A stretch of 64,000 nucleotides of DNA, taken from positions 67,417,533-67,481,532 of the forward strand of contig NC_088780.1 of the NCBI RefSeq assembly GCF_958450345.1, given 5' to 3'. A model generated the notes under the pieces. It made no database searches, was not told the origin of the DNA, and saw only the letters and a list, made by a program, of their open reading frames with translations. Position 1 is the first letter of the stretch. Each line of letters opens with the position of its first letter. Source of the DNA: Calliphora vicina. Its lineage: Eukaryota > Arthropoda > Insecta > Diptera > Calliphoridae. Below, piece after piece: positions 1-10,203 of the stretch. The position numbers and the translations under genes are program-made.

Positions 1-29
1 AGCTTGTTCACGTTAGGCGGTGTTCACTG
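1..29. mobile_element. Right end of TA-flanked MITE (partial)
   Basis: These bases match the right terminus of the complete 451-bp element at 15764-16214 and end in GTGTTCACTG followed by TA. The rest of the element lies left of the window. This means another repeat unit, or at least its right end, continues off the left edge. Confidence 0.75.
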
Positions 30-294
30 TATATAAATTAACCATTTACGACCGATAAAGTATAACTTCAGGGGAACATTTGTATGGGTGCTAGGTGAAA
101 TAATGGACCGTTTCAGTCATTTTCAATAGGCTTCGTCCTCGGGCTGAAACAAATGTATGTACCAAATTTTATTGCAATATCTTCAAAATTGCGACTTGTA
201 CTTTGTGTCAGTCATATGAACAGGTAAAATAAAAATAGAAAAAAAAAAATTTGGGAGTAATTTCATTCAAATGAAAAAAGTGCTCAACAAACAA

Positions 295-357
<63 letters not shown>

Positions 358-1322
358 CTTAAAGCGGACACTTTTGCCTTTCTCCTGGTAGTAACCCCTT
401 TTGACCCTAAGCACTTTTATTTCACTGAAATTCAAATTTGTCTAAAATATAGTACCTGAGAAAAAAATGTATAACACATCAGGTATAAACGGTACAGTGA
501 CAAATCACATCAGTTCTTAAAGACTATTATCCTTCCAACATAACAAAACAAAAACATTTTTGAAATCGGAGTTAACAAAAAGTTAGACTTTTGGCCGATG
601 AAACTGAGATCTGAGCCACCGTGAGGCGCCAACAGTTAAAATCCTAGTCAAAGTTCCGTATGTATACGAAAAATCATTATATACATATTTCAATTGTATA
701 AATTTCAAATCTGTTAACAATATATACAAAACTCGTAAAAAATAGAATCTGGACAAGATACCCTACAAGATATCCAACAAGGTATAACAATCCTAAAAAA
801 ATTATTATAAATATTACAAATATGTCCTTGAATATGGTATAATTTTAACTCCCCAAATCTTTAAAGTCGAAAGTAGCCATTGTCGAATACATACTTCTGT
901 TAACATAATAACTATAATTTCTGCAAATAATTATTGCTTACATACATCTTAGCTTTACAATAGAACTTGTTTTATGGTTAATTTCAAACATTTACAAAAA
1001 TCAATTATGATATGCATTCCTAATACAGAAATTTAAAAATTTTAAACACTGCATTTCTTTTATTTTACGCACAAACACTATCAATGAAAAAGAATGCTGT
1101 AACTTTCAGTAATAATGTGTATAAATTATTACAAATTATTAGGTACGCGAACATACTTGATATGTATATACTTACTTTTTACAAACATCACAAAATAATG
1201 TTCACATTATTTATGTACATGATAAAATAATTAAATTATGGTAATAAACATTAATCAGATTTTAATAATGGTATACAAAAATAGACATTTATAATTAAAA
1301 TAAATAAAACATTTTCAAACAT
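30..1322. other. 3' flank / probable 3' UTR side of Rad21 exon, copy 1
   Basis: No coding sequence is seen here. The stretch lies just downstream, in the minus-strand sense, of the Rad21 stop codon, so its high-coordinate part is probably 3' UTR. It is very AT-rich. A minus-strand AATAAA-type signal occurs near position 1055, but nothing proves that it is used. The whole stretch is repeated at 16217-17477 with few changes apart from the (TA)n length. Confidence 0.5.
296..355. repeat. (TA)n microsatellite, about 60 bp
   Basis: A pure alternating TA run. The same locus in the second unit (16480-16509) is about half as long, so the tract has changed length since the duplication. Confidence 0.97.
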
Positions 1323-1448
1323 TTACAATTTAGGATTTTCAAACAGCTGTCCTCGTGTTACAACTATATCGGAATATGGCGCTGATTGCGATATGTTAAG
1401 TGCACGAAACTTCTTTAACACCAGAAGAGAATAAAACTTTTGTGCAGC
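1323..1448 (-). CDS. Rad21 (cohesin kleisin) terminal exon, copy 1
   Basis: This 126-nt exon (41 codons plus TAA, starting in phase 0) reads on the minus strand directly after a polypyrimidine tract and AG acceptor (acceptor dinucleotide at 1449-1450). It contains the segments KFYSLLVLKK and PYSDIVVT, which are hallmarks of the C-terminal winged-helix domain of Rad21/Rec8 kleisins. That domain binds the SMC1 head and closes the cohesin ring. The frame runs to the stop with no lesion. Upstream exons would lie at higher coordinates and are not in this window. The exon is duplicated identically at 17478-17603. If the upstream exons lie to the right, copy 2 is met first during transcription and copy 1 would be a spare downstream terminal exon. 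The family call is firm; which copy is used is inference. Confidence 0.88.
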   Translation of the reverse strand, partial: AAQKFYSLLVLKKFRALNISQSAPYSDIVVTRGQLFENPKL

Positions 1449-2035
1449 CTAAAAAAAAGATACATTGTTATAATTATTTGTACAAAAAACATATAAATTT
1501 ATAAAATTAAAGTTCATTTCGTCTGGCAATGTAGTAATAAAACTAGAGTTTATAAAAAATCTACTTTTTAAATACTGGTTTGGCTTTTTTTTAAAAAAAC
1601 AGTTTTTCGGTTAATCATGTACAGTCAAACCGGTTAACGGACATTGAAAGGAAGGCCCTAATTTTATAAATCACGTCACCAAAGTGATATTTATGTGGAA
1701 AGCTAAAACAAAATTTAAAAAATTTGTTTTTCTTTTATATACAAATTCAGAACAGAACAAATGCACCAAAATTCAAGTGTTGATTTGCCTTTCATAATTT
1801 GAAAATTTTGTATATAAAATAAAAACAAATTTTAAAAATTGTTTAAATTTTGTTTTTGCTTTCCACATAAATAGCACTTTGGTGACGTGATTCACAAAAT
1901 TAGGGCCGAAATATTTATACATACAGTATTGGCCATAACTAAAGCATCCCCTTTTTGGGGATGTATTTTGTATATTTTTTATTAACTAATATTGTTAATG
2001 TTCATTTAATATTCATTTAGTAAAAGATAATTTTA
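1449..2035. other. Rad21 last-intron sequence with nested small elements, copy 1
   Basis: The AT-rich sequence between the Rad21 acceptor and the truncated 3' end of gypsy-A has no coding signal. It holds a 254-bp palindromic MITE (1654-1907). Two further DNA-transposon-like termini are seen. One is TACAGTCAAACCGGTTAACG starting at 1619, of pogo/Tigger type. The other is TACAGTATTGGCCATAAC starting near 1922, of Tc1 type. No partner end was found for either. Confidence 0.5.
1654..1907. mobile_element. 254-bp palindromic MITE, copy 1
   Basis: The two halves are imperfect reverse complements. The left arm begins GGCCCTAATTTTATAAATCA and continues through CGTCACCAAAGTG, and the right arm mirrors it, ending TTAGGGCC. 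The arms meet around 1775, so the element could fold almost completely into a hairpin. No transposase is present. It is repeated at 17809-18062. The superfamily cannot be assigned from the ends alone. Confidence 0.7.
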
Positions 2036-4668
2036 TTAAAAGTTAATACCGACTTCTAAATCACCAGGCAACTTGAGTTCTGTCCCGAAGACATTTTTTG
2101 CAGGTGTTCGAGAGGTCGAGTCATGAACAGCTGACCTGTATGCCAATAGAAATTTTGGTATGTGTTCATCCCAGTCCTTCTGGTGTGCACTGACCACTTT
2201 TCTTAAATATTCCTCCAGGGTGCGATTGAATCATTCGACAATGCCATCAGATTGAGGATGCAGTGGCGTTGTTCTGGTTTTTCTTATTCCGTATTAATCG
2301 CACATTTCCTTGAATACGGCGGATTCAAAATTTCTACCCTGATCCGAGTGCAACTCCAGTGGAACACCATAGCGACACACCCAGTTGTTCACAAATACGC
2401 TTATAACTGTTTTAGCTTCCTGATTGGGTATTGCATATACCTCTGGCCATTTGCTGAAATAATCCATAACCACTAGAACGTAACGGTTTCCAGCATCACT
2501 GACAGGGACAGGGCATGCTACATCCATCGCAATCCGCTCGAATGGCGCACCTGAGTTATACTGCTGAAGTTGTCCATGACTTCTTCTTACTGGACCCTTC
2601 GCTGCTATGCATTGTGGACAATTGGTTACCCAATCGGCTACTGCTTGCTGACAACCCACCCAATAAAAACGTTGTTTTAGCTTCTCTAAGGTTTTTGTCA
2701 CACCAAGATGACCACCACTGGTACCGTCATGAAACTCTTTCATTACTTCGTTTATTTTAGAGGATGGTACAACAATTAGATTTGTCACTGTTTTACCGTC
2801 AGCACTTTCCCATATGCGGTATAAGCAGACTATTACATCTTCTTCTTTTACCGATATTATTTTAGACAGTATGGGGTCATTTCTCTGTGATACAGACCAA
2901 TCTGCACTGGACTCTATATGCATTAGTCGAACGTCAATGACACATTCCTTTCTCTCGGCTTTTGCGCAATGCTTGCATTCCACGTTGCAAGGCCGTCTTG
3001 AGAGCGCGTCCGCATTGCCGTGTTTCAAACCCTTCCGGTGCTCGATGCTAGAGTCATAGCTCTGAAGCCGCTCAATCCAACGAGCCAGTTGCCCTTCAGG
3101 TTGTTTAAATTGCAACAACCACCTGAGGGCAGAATGATCGGTTCTCAGTTGGAAGTGCTGACCATACAAATACTTGTGGAAATGCTTCACACACTCTAAT
3201 ACTGCCAAGAGTTCACGTCGCGTTACGCAGTAATTTCTCTCAGGCTTGGAAAGTATTCGGCTGTAGTAGCCTATGACCTTTTCCGTCCCGTTGATCACCT
3301 GCGAAAGCACACCGCCTATTCCGTATCCACTCGCATCGCTGTCTAGCACAAACTTCGCCCCTGGGATGGGATATGCCAAAATTGGTGCTGTACACAACAA
3401 TTCCTTTAACTGAAGGAATGCCTGTTCTTGAGATTCACTCCACAGGAACGCTCGCGACTTCTGCGTTAGCTCATGTAGGCTTGCGGCAACACTGGCAAAA
3501 TTCGGTACAAATCGTCGGAAGTACGTGCAAAGGCCTAGAAAACTGCGCAATTCGTGAAAATTTCTCGGACGAGGCCAGTCCTTTACGGCTCGTATTTTGT
3601 CCTCATCTGTTGATATGCCGTCTGCTGTTACGCGATGCCCTAAATACTTAACTTCTTTCTGGAACAATGTACATTTCTTTACGCTAAGTTTTAGTCCAGC
3701 CGCTGCTATTCGTTTAAGGACTTCTTCAAGGTTTTTCAAGTGTTCATCGAAAGACTTCCCAATGACAATTATGTCATCGAGGTACACCAAGCATGTCTTC
3801 CAGTGAAGTCCTTTCAACATATGTTCCATTAAACGTTCGAAAGTGGCTGGAGCATTGCAGAGTCCAAAGGGCATTACATTAAACTGCCATAATCCATCAC
3901 TGGCACTAAACGCAGTTTTCTCTTTGTCTTTTTCTGCAATCTCTACCTGCCAATAACCACTTTGCAAGTCCAATGTGGAGAACCATTTTGTTCCAGCTAA
4001 TGTGTCCTGGGTGTCGTCAATTCTTGGTAGCGGGTAGCTTTCTTTTTTGGTAACGTCGTTCAGCTTTCTATAATCGACGCAAAACCTAGTGCTGCCGTCT
4101 TTCTTTTTAACTAACACAACAGGCGAGCTCCAAAGACTTGAAGATGGTTCGATTACTCCATCCCGCTCCATTTCGTTAACCAACTCCTTCACCTCACTTC
4201 GTTTTGCTAGAGGAATACTTCTGGGCGCCTGCTTTATGGGCCTCGTTTCGCCAGTATTTATTTGATGCTTTACAATTGCCGTTCTACCTTGGCTTTGACT
4301 TTTTAAGGCGAAGACCGAGGTATGTTTCTTCAGAAGCTGTTTGGCCTTATTTCTATCAGACGGCGCTAATCCTCCTACCTATTTCCCCACATATTCCGCT
4401 AGTAGCTCGTGTTCCTTGGTGGATTTATTTGCATGTTCCGGGTTTTTCTCGCAATTGATTACTGCCTCTGCTGAAGTGCATCGACCTATTTCGGAATTTG
4501 GTTTAACGACTTTTTCAGAGCTGGACAGGTTAAGCACTCTTACAGGAACTATTTTGTTGTTGCAGGGTTTAACGAGGGCTTCTGCTGTTATAAGATCACT
4601 TTTTATTTCTGCTGGTTCTACCTCCCACAAACTGTTGTCCTCACAATCTCCTTCCATACAGGCCCATA
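2036..4668 (-). pseudogene. pol: Gypsy-A pol (RT-RNase H-integrase), copy 1
   Basis: The RT core has the YLDD active site about 137 residues after the methionine at 4192. An RNase H domain (LDSDAS motif) follows, then integrase with an H2C2 zinc-binding region (GGHLGVTK to CPQC). The frame from 4192 stays open to a TAA at 2294-2296, just before the conserved HPQSDG integrase segment. A second stop, TGA, replaces the arginine codon in the VERFN-type motif near 2228-2230. A TAG lies in the protease-RT linker at 4379-4381. A 64-bp segment present in copy 2 (18977-19040) is missing at about 2838, and this leaves RNase H and integrase in one frame here. The far end of protease (4379-4657) abuts the LINE. 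The protein could not be functional as it stands. Confidence 0.85.
4657..4668. repeat. Left target-site duplication of LINE
   Basis: TACAGGCCCATA occurs here and again at 7093-7104. Gypsy-A copy 2 has it only once, near 20859, joined to the same flanks, which proves target-site duplication. Confidence 0.95.
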
Positions 4669-7092
4669 TTTTAGGACTCTAGGTCCAAGATTTATAGCAG
4701 CTGGTGATTACAATGCAAAACATACATTTTGGGGCTCTCGCCTTATTACTCCTAGAGGGAGGCAACTGTTAGAAGCAATATCGTCTAACAGACTAGATGC
4801 CATATCTAGTGGCCAACCTACTTATTGGCCTACAGACCTCAATAAGATTCCCGATCTAATTGACTTCGCTGTAATCAAGAATATAAAAAGAGAATTTATT
4901 TCAGTGATCCCTTCGCTGGACCTCTCGTCAGACCACTCGCCTACAGTTTTAACGTTATTAGCAGTTCCAAGTAAATTGGAAAACTCTTACTCTTGTTTCC
5001 CTAACAAGAAAACGAACTGGTTAAAGTATAAAATGTATGTTAGCTCACACTTGCCACAAAACATCTCATTGAAAAATGAGTATGAGATACAATCCGCTGT
5101 CGATATATTTACAGACATTTTAACAAACGCCGTTAAAGTGTCCACGCCCCCAGTCACCCTGGGGAATTACAGACATTCAAAATGTCCTAAAAACATTGAT
5201 TCTCTTATCAAAGAAAAGAGAACCCTCAGACGTCAATGGCAACAATCGCGATCTCCGAACGTAAAGGCTAAACTTAATCAGTGCCAAAGAAGACTTCACG
5301 TCGCCTTAAAGATTAATAAAGAATCTAACCTGAGAAATTATCTTAGAAACTTAGACCCTACTAAGAACACAGAATATAGTCTCTGGAAAGCTGTGAAAAA
5401 TATGCAATGCCCTATTGTATATGAGTCGCCCATACGCCTTCAGAACGGAGAATGGGCAAAAAATACTTCAGAAAAAATCGAAGCATTTGCCAATCACTTG
5501 GAGAATGTATTTACCCCAAATGATACAAATTCATATATTAGAGATAATGTCATAAATAATGTGGTGCCAGCCCCACTAAAATTCCGGTTCTCTGCCGTGA
5601 GGACGACGGTCAAAGATCTTAAGGCTGGAAAATCACCTGGTATAGATAAAATTACTACCACGATGATAAGTAATCTGCCCAACTCAGCACTGAGAATTAT
5701 TTTGTTCATATTTAACTCAATACTACGTATTGGATATTTCCCATCCTCATGGAAAATATCTGATATAGTTATGATACCGAAACCGGGAAAAGATGTCACT
5801 CAAGTGACATCATACCGTCCCATTAGCCTATTGTCAATATTCTCAAAACTTTTTGAAAAGTTGTTACTTGAGAGACTTATAGTGCACCTTGACGAAAATT
5901 GCATTATTCCTGACCATCAATTTGGTTTCAGAAGGAAACATAGTACTATCGAACAGGTACATCGGATAACTACACTTATTCGGAAAACCTTCGAGAGCAA
6001 GCAGTATTGTTCCGCATTATTTATTGACATATCTCAAGCCTTCGATAAAGTCTGGCACGATGGACTAATACACAAAATTACTAGATTACTACCTGCGAAC
6101 GTACATAAACTGCTTAAAAATTACATACAAGAAAGATCTTTCCAAATCAGATCAAAGGATGTGATCTCAACACGTCGAAAAATATCCGCTGGTGTACCAC
6201 AGGGAAGTATTCTAGGGCCGTTCCTATATATTTTATATACTGCAGATATGCCCACGAGCGCACTGACTCACACATCTACATTTGCGGATGATACCGCTTT
6301 TTTAAGTACACATGAAAATCCCGTAATAGCTTCTGAACAACTCCAGTCTCACATCGGCGATTTGGAAAAATGGCTGGACAAATGGAAAATTAAGGTCAAT
6401 GCAACAAAATGTATTCACGTTACATTTACTTTAAGACGAGAAAGTTGCCCTTCCATACAGATAAATAATATCAAAATCCCAGAACAGAGCCATGTGCGAT
6501 ATCTCGGTATCCATCTTGATCGCCGTTTAACATGGTCCCACCATATTGAAGCCAAGGTTACGCAAATAAAATTAAAGTCAGTCCAACTGTACTGGTTAAT
6601 TGGCCCACGGTCTGCTCTAGACTTGGAATACAAAGTGCTTTTGTACAAAACAATTATAAAACCGATATGGCTATACGGCATTCAGCTATGGGGAACAGCC
6701 TCCTCATCTAACGTTGAAAAATTGCAAAGAAAGCAGTCAGCACTGTTAAGGACAATAACAGGTGCCCCATGGTACATTCGCAATAGTAATATCCATAGGG
6801 ATCTCAATGTCCCCATAATACGCGAGGAGATCAAACTCTCCAGTCTAAAATACATTTCAAAACTAATGAATCATCCAAACCCCCTCGCCAGGGAGTTGCT
6901 GTCATTTGAGGGTCATAGACGACTGAGGCGATTGGAAACACTGGATCTGGCCAGATAATCATCGAGCACTCATGTTGGATATTGCAGCGGCAATAACAAC
7001 TTTAGTTTTAGTTTAGGTTAAGATTTGAATACTTATTTGTAAATTTCTAAAAAGAAAGATTCAATAAAGAAAAAGATACAAAAAAAAAAAAA
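4669..7092 (+). mobile_element. 5'-truncated Jockey-clade LINE
   Basis: A non-LTR retrotransposon of 2424 bp inserted antisense into gypsy-A. It has a perfect 12-bp target-site duplication, an AATAAA signal near 7062 and a terminal poly(A) run ending at 7092. The 5' end is cut off within the endonuclease domain, the usual result of incomplete reverse transcription. The insertion is absent from the second 16-kb unit, so it jumped after the block duplication or was lost from copy 2. Confidence 0.96.
4670..6958 (+). CDS. LINE ORF2 (endonuclease fragment + reverse transcriptase)
   Basis: One uninterrupted frame runs from the truncated 5' end to TAA at 6956-6958, so the apparent start at a GTG codon (4904) is not real. 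The first 90 or so codons are the C-terminal half of an apurinic-type endonuclease, with GDYNAKH at 4703-4723 and SDHSP near 4928. The RT follows with all its landmarks in order: KSPGIDKI, YRPISLLS, QFGFRRKHST, IDISQAFDKVWHDGL, GVPQGSILGP and the active site FADD (6281-6292). The C-terminus, rich in RLRRLE, is typical of Jockey-like ORF2. The absence of stops suggests a recent insertion from an active source. As inserted it lacks ORF1, the promoter and the front half of the endonuclease, so it should be unable to move by itself. Confidence 0.93.
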   Translation, partial: FRTLGPRFIAAGDYNAKHTFWGSRLITPRGRQLLEAISSNRLDAISSGQPTYWPTDLNKIPDLIDFAVIKNIKREFISVIPSLDLSSDHSPTVLTLLAVPSKLENSYSCFPNKKTNWLKYKMYVSSHLPQNISLKNEYEIQSAVDIFTDILTNAVKVSTPPVTLGNYRHSKCPKNIDSLIKEKRTLRRQWQQSRSPNVKAKLNQCQRRLHVALKINKESNLRNYLRNLDPTKNTEYSLWKAVKNMQCPIVYESPIRLQNGEWAKNTSEKIEAFANHLENVFTPNDTNSYIRDNVINNVVPAPLKFRFSAVRTTVKDLKAGKSPGIDKITTTMISNLPNSALRIILFIFNSILRIGYFPSSWKISDIVMIPKPGKDVTQVTSYRPISLLSIFSKLFEKLLLERLIVHLDENCIIPDHQFGFRRKHSTIEQVHRITTLIRKTFESKQYCSALFIDISQAFDKVWHDGLIHKITRLLPANVHKLLKNYIQERSFQIRSKDVISTRRKISAGVPQGSILGPFLYILYTADMPTSALTHTSTFADDTAFLSTHENPVIASEQLQSHIGDLEKWLDKWKIKVNATKCIHVTFTLRRESCPSIQINNIKIPEQSHVRYLGIHLDRRLTWSHHIEAKVTQIKLKSVQLYWLIGPRSALDLEYKVLLYKTIIKPIWLYGIQLWGTASSSNVEKLQRKQSALLRTITGAPWYIRNSNIHRDLNVPIIREEIKLSSLKYISKLMNHPNPLARELLSFEGHRRLRRLETLDLAR

Positions 7093-7104
7093 TACAGGCC
7101 CATA
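7093..7104. repeat. Right target-site duplication of LINE
   Basis: TACAGGCCCATA follows the poly(A) tail directly and duplicates 4657-4668. Confidence 0.95.
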
Positions 7105-7636
7105 CTAAAGTTTCTGACTGTGGTGGTAGTCTCAGATGCTCGACGGTAACTAGCTTTCTTACTTGAGTCCTATTTTCATGTCCGACGTCAAGGGGTATTT
7201 CCACATTTCGCCAAATCATAACCTTTTGTCCCATATCCAAAGTAATGCCATGACTAATCATGAAATCAGCACCAATGATTACATCGTCCACAATATCGGC
7301 AACAATAAATACATGATTGACGCTAACATTGGCAATGGTTACTTTCACATTTACTTTACCATAGACAGTGGCTGGCTCCCCAGTAGCTGTGTGCAGACTT
7401 ACCCCACGTAAGGGTTCAATTGTGTTTTTGACTAAATCGGGCTTGACGATAGACTGTGATGCCCCAGTGTCTATAGTAAAAACGTGCTTCTGACCGTTTA
7501 TGTACCCACAAGCAGTAAGGTTGCTATTTTTCTGCTGAATTACGGATATGGAGATTGTGGGGCCCTCAGATGTCGGAGCTAGTTCTTGCCCCATAGCGCT
7601 AGCTCGTTTTAGTTTAAAGGTGACTATTGTGATGAA
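7105..7636 (-). pseudogene. pro: Gypsy-A protease, copy 1 (cut by LINE)
   Basis: An aspartic protease of retroviral type. The frame opens at 7636 and has a methionine at 7594. The catalytic motif DTGASQS lies about 45 residues in, followed by hydrophobic segments ending VIIGADF, the flap/dimer region of pepsin-like retropepsins. It is in a different frame from gag, so expression would need frameshifting. The LINE interrupts its C-terminal linker: the frame runs into the LINE poly(A) and the remainder lies at 4379-4657. Copy 2 shows the uninterrupted order. Confidence 0.85.
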
Positions 7637-8975
7637 CTACGATTCGCCTGCTGTTCGTTTCTTGGCGAAACAGATCTGGCTCGTTTACTCGATGCATTGC
7701 AGTTTCGCTGAATATGACCAGTTTTTCCGCAGTTATAGCATTTGATTTTAGCTTTACCTTACTTCTCATTTAAAGCCTCTAAAACTGCCTCTTTTATTTC
7801 ACTGACTATATTTCTCTCATTTTCAGCTATAACCTCGATATTCCGTACCTTGCATATTTGCGGCTTAGACATTAATTTTGCTGTTTCTTGTGCCAACGCG
7901 AATGAAACGGTTTCCGCAAATGTTGACTTCCGTGTGGCATAAACCGCATGTTTTACATCAGGGTCACGAAGCCCATTCACAAATGCCTCAATCTTGAAAT
8001 GGTCCAATAACGGATGGTTTTCGTCTGGATATGTAAGCTGCATCAAACGTTCGATTTCTGCCGCAAAGTCTTGTAGCGTCTCATTAGGTTTTTGTACTCT
8101 ACCACGCAATTCCATTCGGTATATTTCTTTCATGTGTTCTCCACCATACTTACGTTGTAGAGCATCCATTATGTCATCATAGCTATTTCTGTTACTTACT
8201 GGTACGTTTTCAAGAACTATTGCTGCGTTCCCTTTCAAGGCCAAAATCAATTCTATAGCTCTTTCTTCATTACTCCATACATTTCTCTTGGCAACTGTAT
8301 CAAACTGGAACTTGAAAACATGGTAAATGGTGTGCTGCCATCAAAACTAGGAGCATTTATTCTACTCGATGTTTCTGAAATAATTCGCACCGGTCCGTCT
8401 TGGCATTGAAGATTATTAATTTTCATTTCCAGATCGAGAAATTTATTATCAACATCTTGGGATTGTTTTTCTAGGCCGCTCTCTAATTCGGACACCTTTT
8501 TGTCAACGACATCCACTCTGCTGTTAATAACCTCAGACATTTCCTGAATTTTTTCATCTGTAGCTCTAGAGGATTCTTGAAGTTTCGCTTCCATTTCAGC
8601 TAAGTGTTTGATAGTTTCTTTGACTTCAGCTTTAACCTCAGTACGAAGTTTCTCATTGTCGGCAAGTTTCTCGTTGTTTACTTTAGAAGTTTCTTGAACT
8701 TCTTTAACTTCAGACAGAAGTTTCTCGTTGGCTGTTTCCATTTTTTCCATCATAGTCGCGAACATTGTGCTTAAATCCAAGCTGCTTGTTGTTGAACGTG
8801 TAGAAACTTCCATTTCTTCCTTATACTCGAATTCGTAAGCACCGATGTCAATATCACGGCGCTTAAATTCATCTATGAGCCTCTTCTGCAATTCCGCCTT
8901 ATTACCTGCTGTTGGTAACTCCAACTTACTCAGTTCTTTCTTGAGTTGTTCAACTTTTAGTTCTTCAAACTTCAT
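7624..8975 (-). pseudogene. gag: Gypsy-A gag with N-terminal SAP domain, copy 1
   Basis: I place the start at the methionine at 8975, because codons further upstream overlap the primer site. The first 35 or so residues (FEELKVEQLKKELSKLELP) form a SAP-type helix-extended loop-helix, followed by about 110 residues of heptad-rich coiled coil and then a retrotransposon capsid-like domain. Two extra bases (8322-8323) relative to copy 2 shift the frame inside the capsid region. A TAA at 7759-7761, shared with copy 2, precedes a CCHC knuckle (CYNCGKTGHIQRNC). The knuckle would bind RNA during packaging, but it is cut off from the rest of Gag. Confidence 0.85.
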
Positions 8976-8989
8976 GCTTATTAATTTGC

Positions 8990-9008
8990 AATCCCACTTC
9001 TGACACCA
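8990..9008 (-). promoter_or_regulatory. Gypsy-A primer-binding site (tRNA-Leu type), copy 1
   Basis: On the sense strand this reads TGGTGTCAGAAGTGGGATT. It is complementary to the CCA end, acceptor and T arm of the eukaryotic leucine tRNA that ends in ATCCCACTTCTGACA plus CCA. It lies 14 nt upstream of the gag start and 2 nt from a TGTTAC LTR edge at 9011. The tRNA identity is recalled from family knowledge. Confidence 0.75.
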
Positions 9009-9010
9009 GT

Positions 9011-9130
9011 TGTTACGTTTTAACCTTTTCAAAACGCTGGTTTATTTCCTTTAAATAAACCGGATACTTTTGATTGCAAATAAAAGCCGTTTAGTAGTTT
9101 AAAAATTGTAACAAATCTTTATTTATTCAA
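9011..9130 (-). repeat. Gypsy-A 5' LTR, inner part, copy 1
   Basis: The sense-strand LTR ends GTAACA at 9011. Within about 120 bp are a TATTTAAAGG TATA-like element and AATAAA signals, suggesting the promoter and R region. No second copy of this sequence lies beyond integrase, so the outer LTR edge cannot be set by comparison. Confidence 0.55.
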
Positions 9131-9790
9131 AATGACTTACAAAATATTTTTTTGATAGATATTCCACTCGCATCCCACTACGAGACCAAAAAGCTCTTAA
9201 AGGAATAGACCTAAGCTTTCTTTTGAGCAAAAAAATACTTCGATTTTGCCAAAAAAAAAATCTAAAATTGTATATCTTGAGTTACAAAACATTTATTTTG
9301 CTATATATCCCACTCGCATCCCACTAAGCGACCAAACAGATCTTAAAGGACTAGACCCAAGCTTTCTTTTGAGCAAAAAAAAAATTTAAAAAGGGCCCAT
9401 TTTGGAAAAAAAGTTCGATTTTGAAAAAAGTGAAAAATTGCATGTTTTGAGTTACAAAACATTTATTTTGAAAGATATCCCACTCGCATCCCACTAAGCC
9501 ACCAAATAGGTCTGAAAGGAAAATATAAAAGTTTTCTTTTGAGCAAAAAAAAAAATTAAAAAAGGGTCCATTTTGAAAAAAAAAGTCAACAAAGTTTTTG
9601 ATTTTGCAAAAATTGCATGTTTTGAGTTACAAAACATTTTTTTGATAGATATCAAACTCGAATCCAACTAAGCGACCAAATAGGTCTTCAAGGAAAATAT
9701 CTAAGCTTTATTTTAAGAAAAAAAGGGCCCATTTTGAAAAAAAAGTTTTTGATTTCGGAAAATTTTTTTATTTTTTTTTAAATATTTTTT
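9131..9790. repeat. Minisatellite, four units of about 150-175 bp, copy 1
   Basis: Four direct repeats each contain GAGTTACAAAACATTT, CCCACTCGCATCCCACTAAG, ACCAAATAGGTCT and TTTTGAGCAAAAAAA, starting near 9131, 9277, 9447 and 9621. The last unit is the most diverged. It is unclear whether the array belongs to the gypsy-A LTR or is independent DNA. It is repeated at 22895-23567. Confidence 0.8.
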
Positions 9791-9931
9791 TTCGAAAGAT
9801 TGAAGAAATAGCTATCTAAACTATTGTCTGAATTACTATCCAATAGGTCTAACCTTGGTGTAAATTTCATCCCGATCGGAAGACATCGATTTTAAAAGTT
9901 GGTTCACTTGACGTGAAATCCCCCATATATA

Positions 9932-10120
9932 TACATCTAATAATTTCCATACCTTTTGCCATCCATCTAAAAGTCTCCTGGGTGGGCCAAGAGCATTTAA
10001 AACTTTGGTCATATCTTCTCATTGAACTTTAAAATTGCTTGAAACATTTCCTCGATTCAATCCTCTTGCGAGAGAAGGATTTTTCCGCAACTCCTCAACA
10101 AGTTTTTTAAATTGGTAAGA
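9932..10120 (-). pseudogene. zeste-like Myb/SANT DNA-binding domain remnant, copy 1
   Basis: The minus-strand frame reads QFKKLVEELRKNPSLARG, then LNALGPPRRLLDGWQKVW. This is the spacing of the N-terminal Myb/SANT-like domain of 'regulatory protein zeste' family proteins, which bind DNA and are common in insects, partly as transposon-derived genes. An in-frame TGA at 10019-10021 stands where the family has a tryptophan, so a TGG-to-TGA change has killed it. No further exons are recognised nearby. It may be a host pseudogene fragment or part of a decayed DNA transposon. Confidence 0.6.
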
Positions 10121-10203
10121 ATTTGTTACTTTAATTTTTTTCCATTTTGTTATATCTTTTGATTTTTACTTTAAAAAACAACTAGTCGTCACCAAAAATG
10201 ACG

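Larger units (their letters stand above)
2036..9130 (-). mobile_element. Gypsy-A LTR retrotransposon, copy 1 (defective)
   Basis: The gene order on the minus strand is gag, protease, RT-RNase H, integrase, which is the Ty3/gypsy order. A tRNA-Leu primer site lies at 8990-9008. The probable inner edge of the 5' LTR is at 9011, and its outer edge is unresolved, so the right limit given here is nominal. On the left, integrase runs into AT-rich DNA at 2036 with no polypurine tract or 3' LTR. A LINE insertion (4669-7092) splits the element between protease and RT. It is also broken by a 2-bp gag insertion and by four in-frame stops shared with copy 2. Confidence 0.85.

Noticed and set aside
208..459. 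ORFs with Tyr-Ile repeats around the TA microsatellite, also near 16368-16589
   Set aside because: They are direct translations of (TA)n; the length varies between copies without frame conservation.
2252..4682. Plus-strand ORFs of 69-113 aa opposite gypsy-A pol, and similar ones opposite gypsy-B pol
   Set aside because: These are antisense shadows of the pol reading frames with no recognisable domains.
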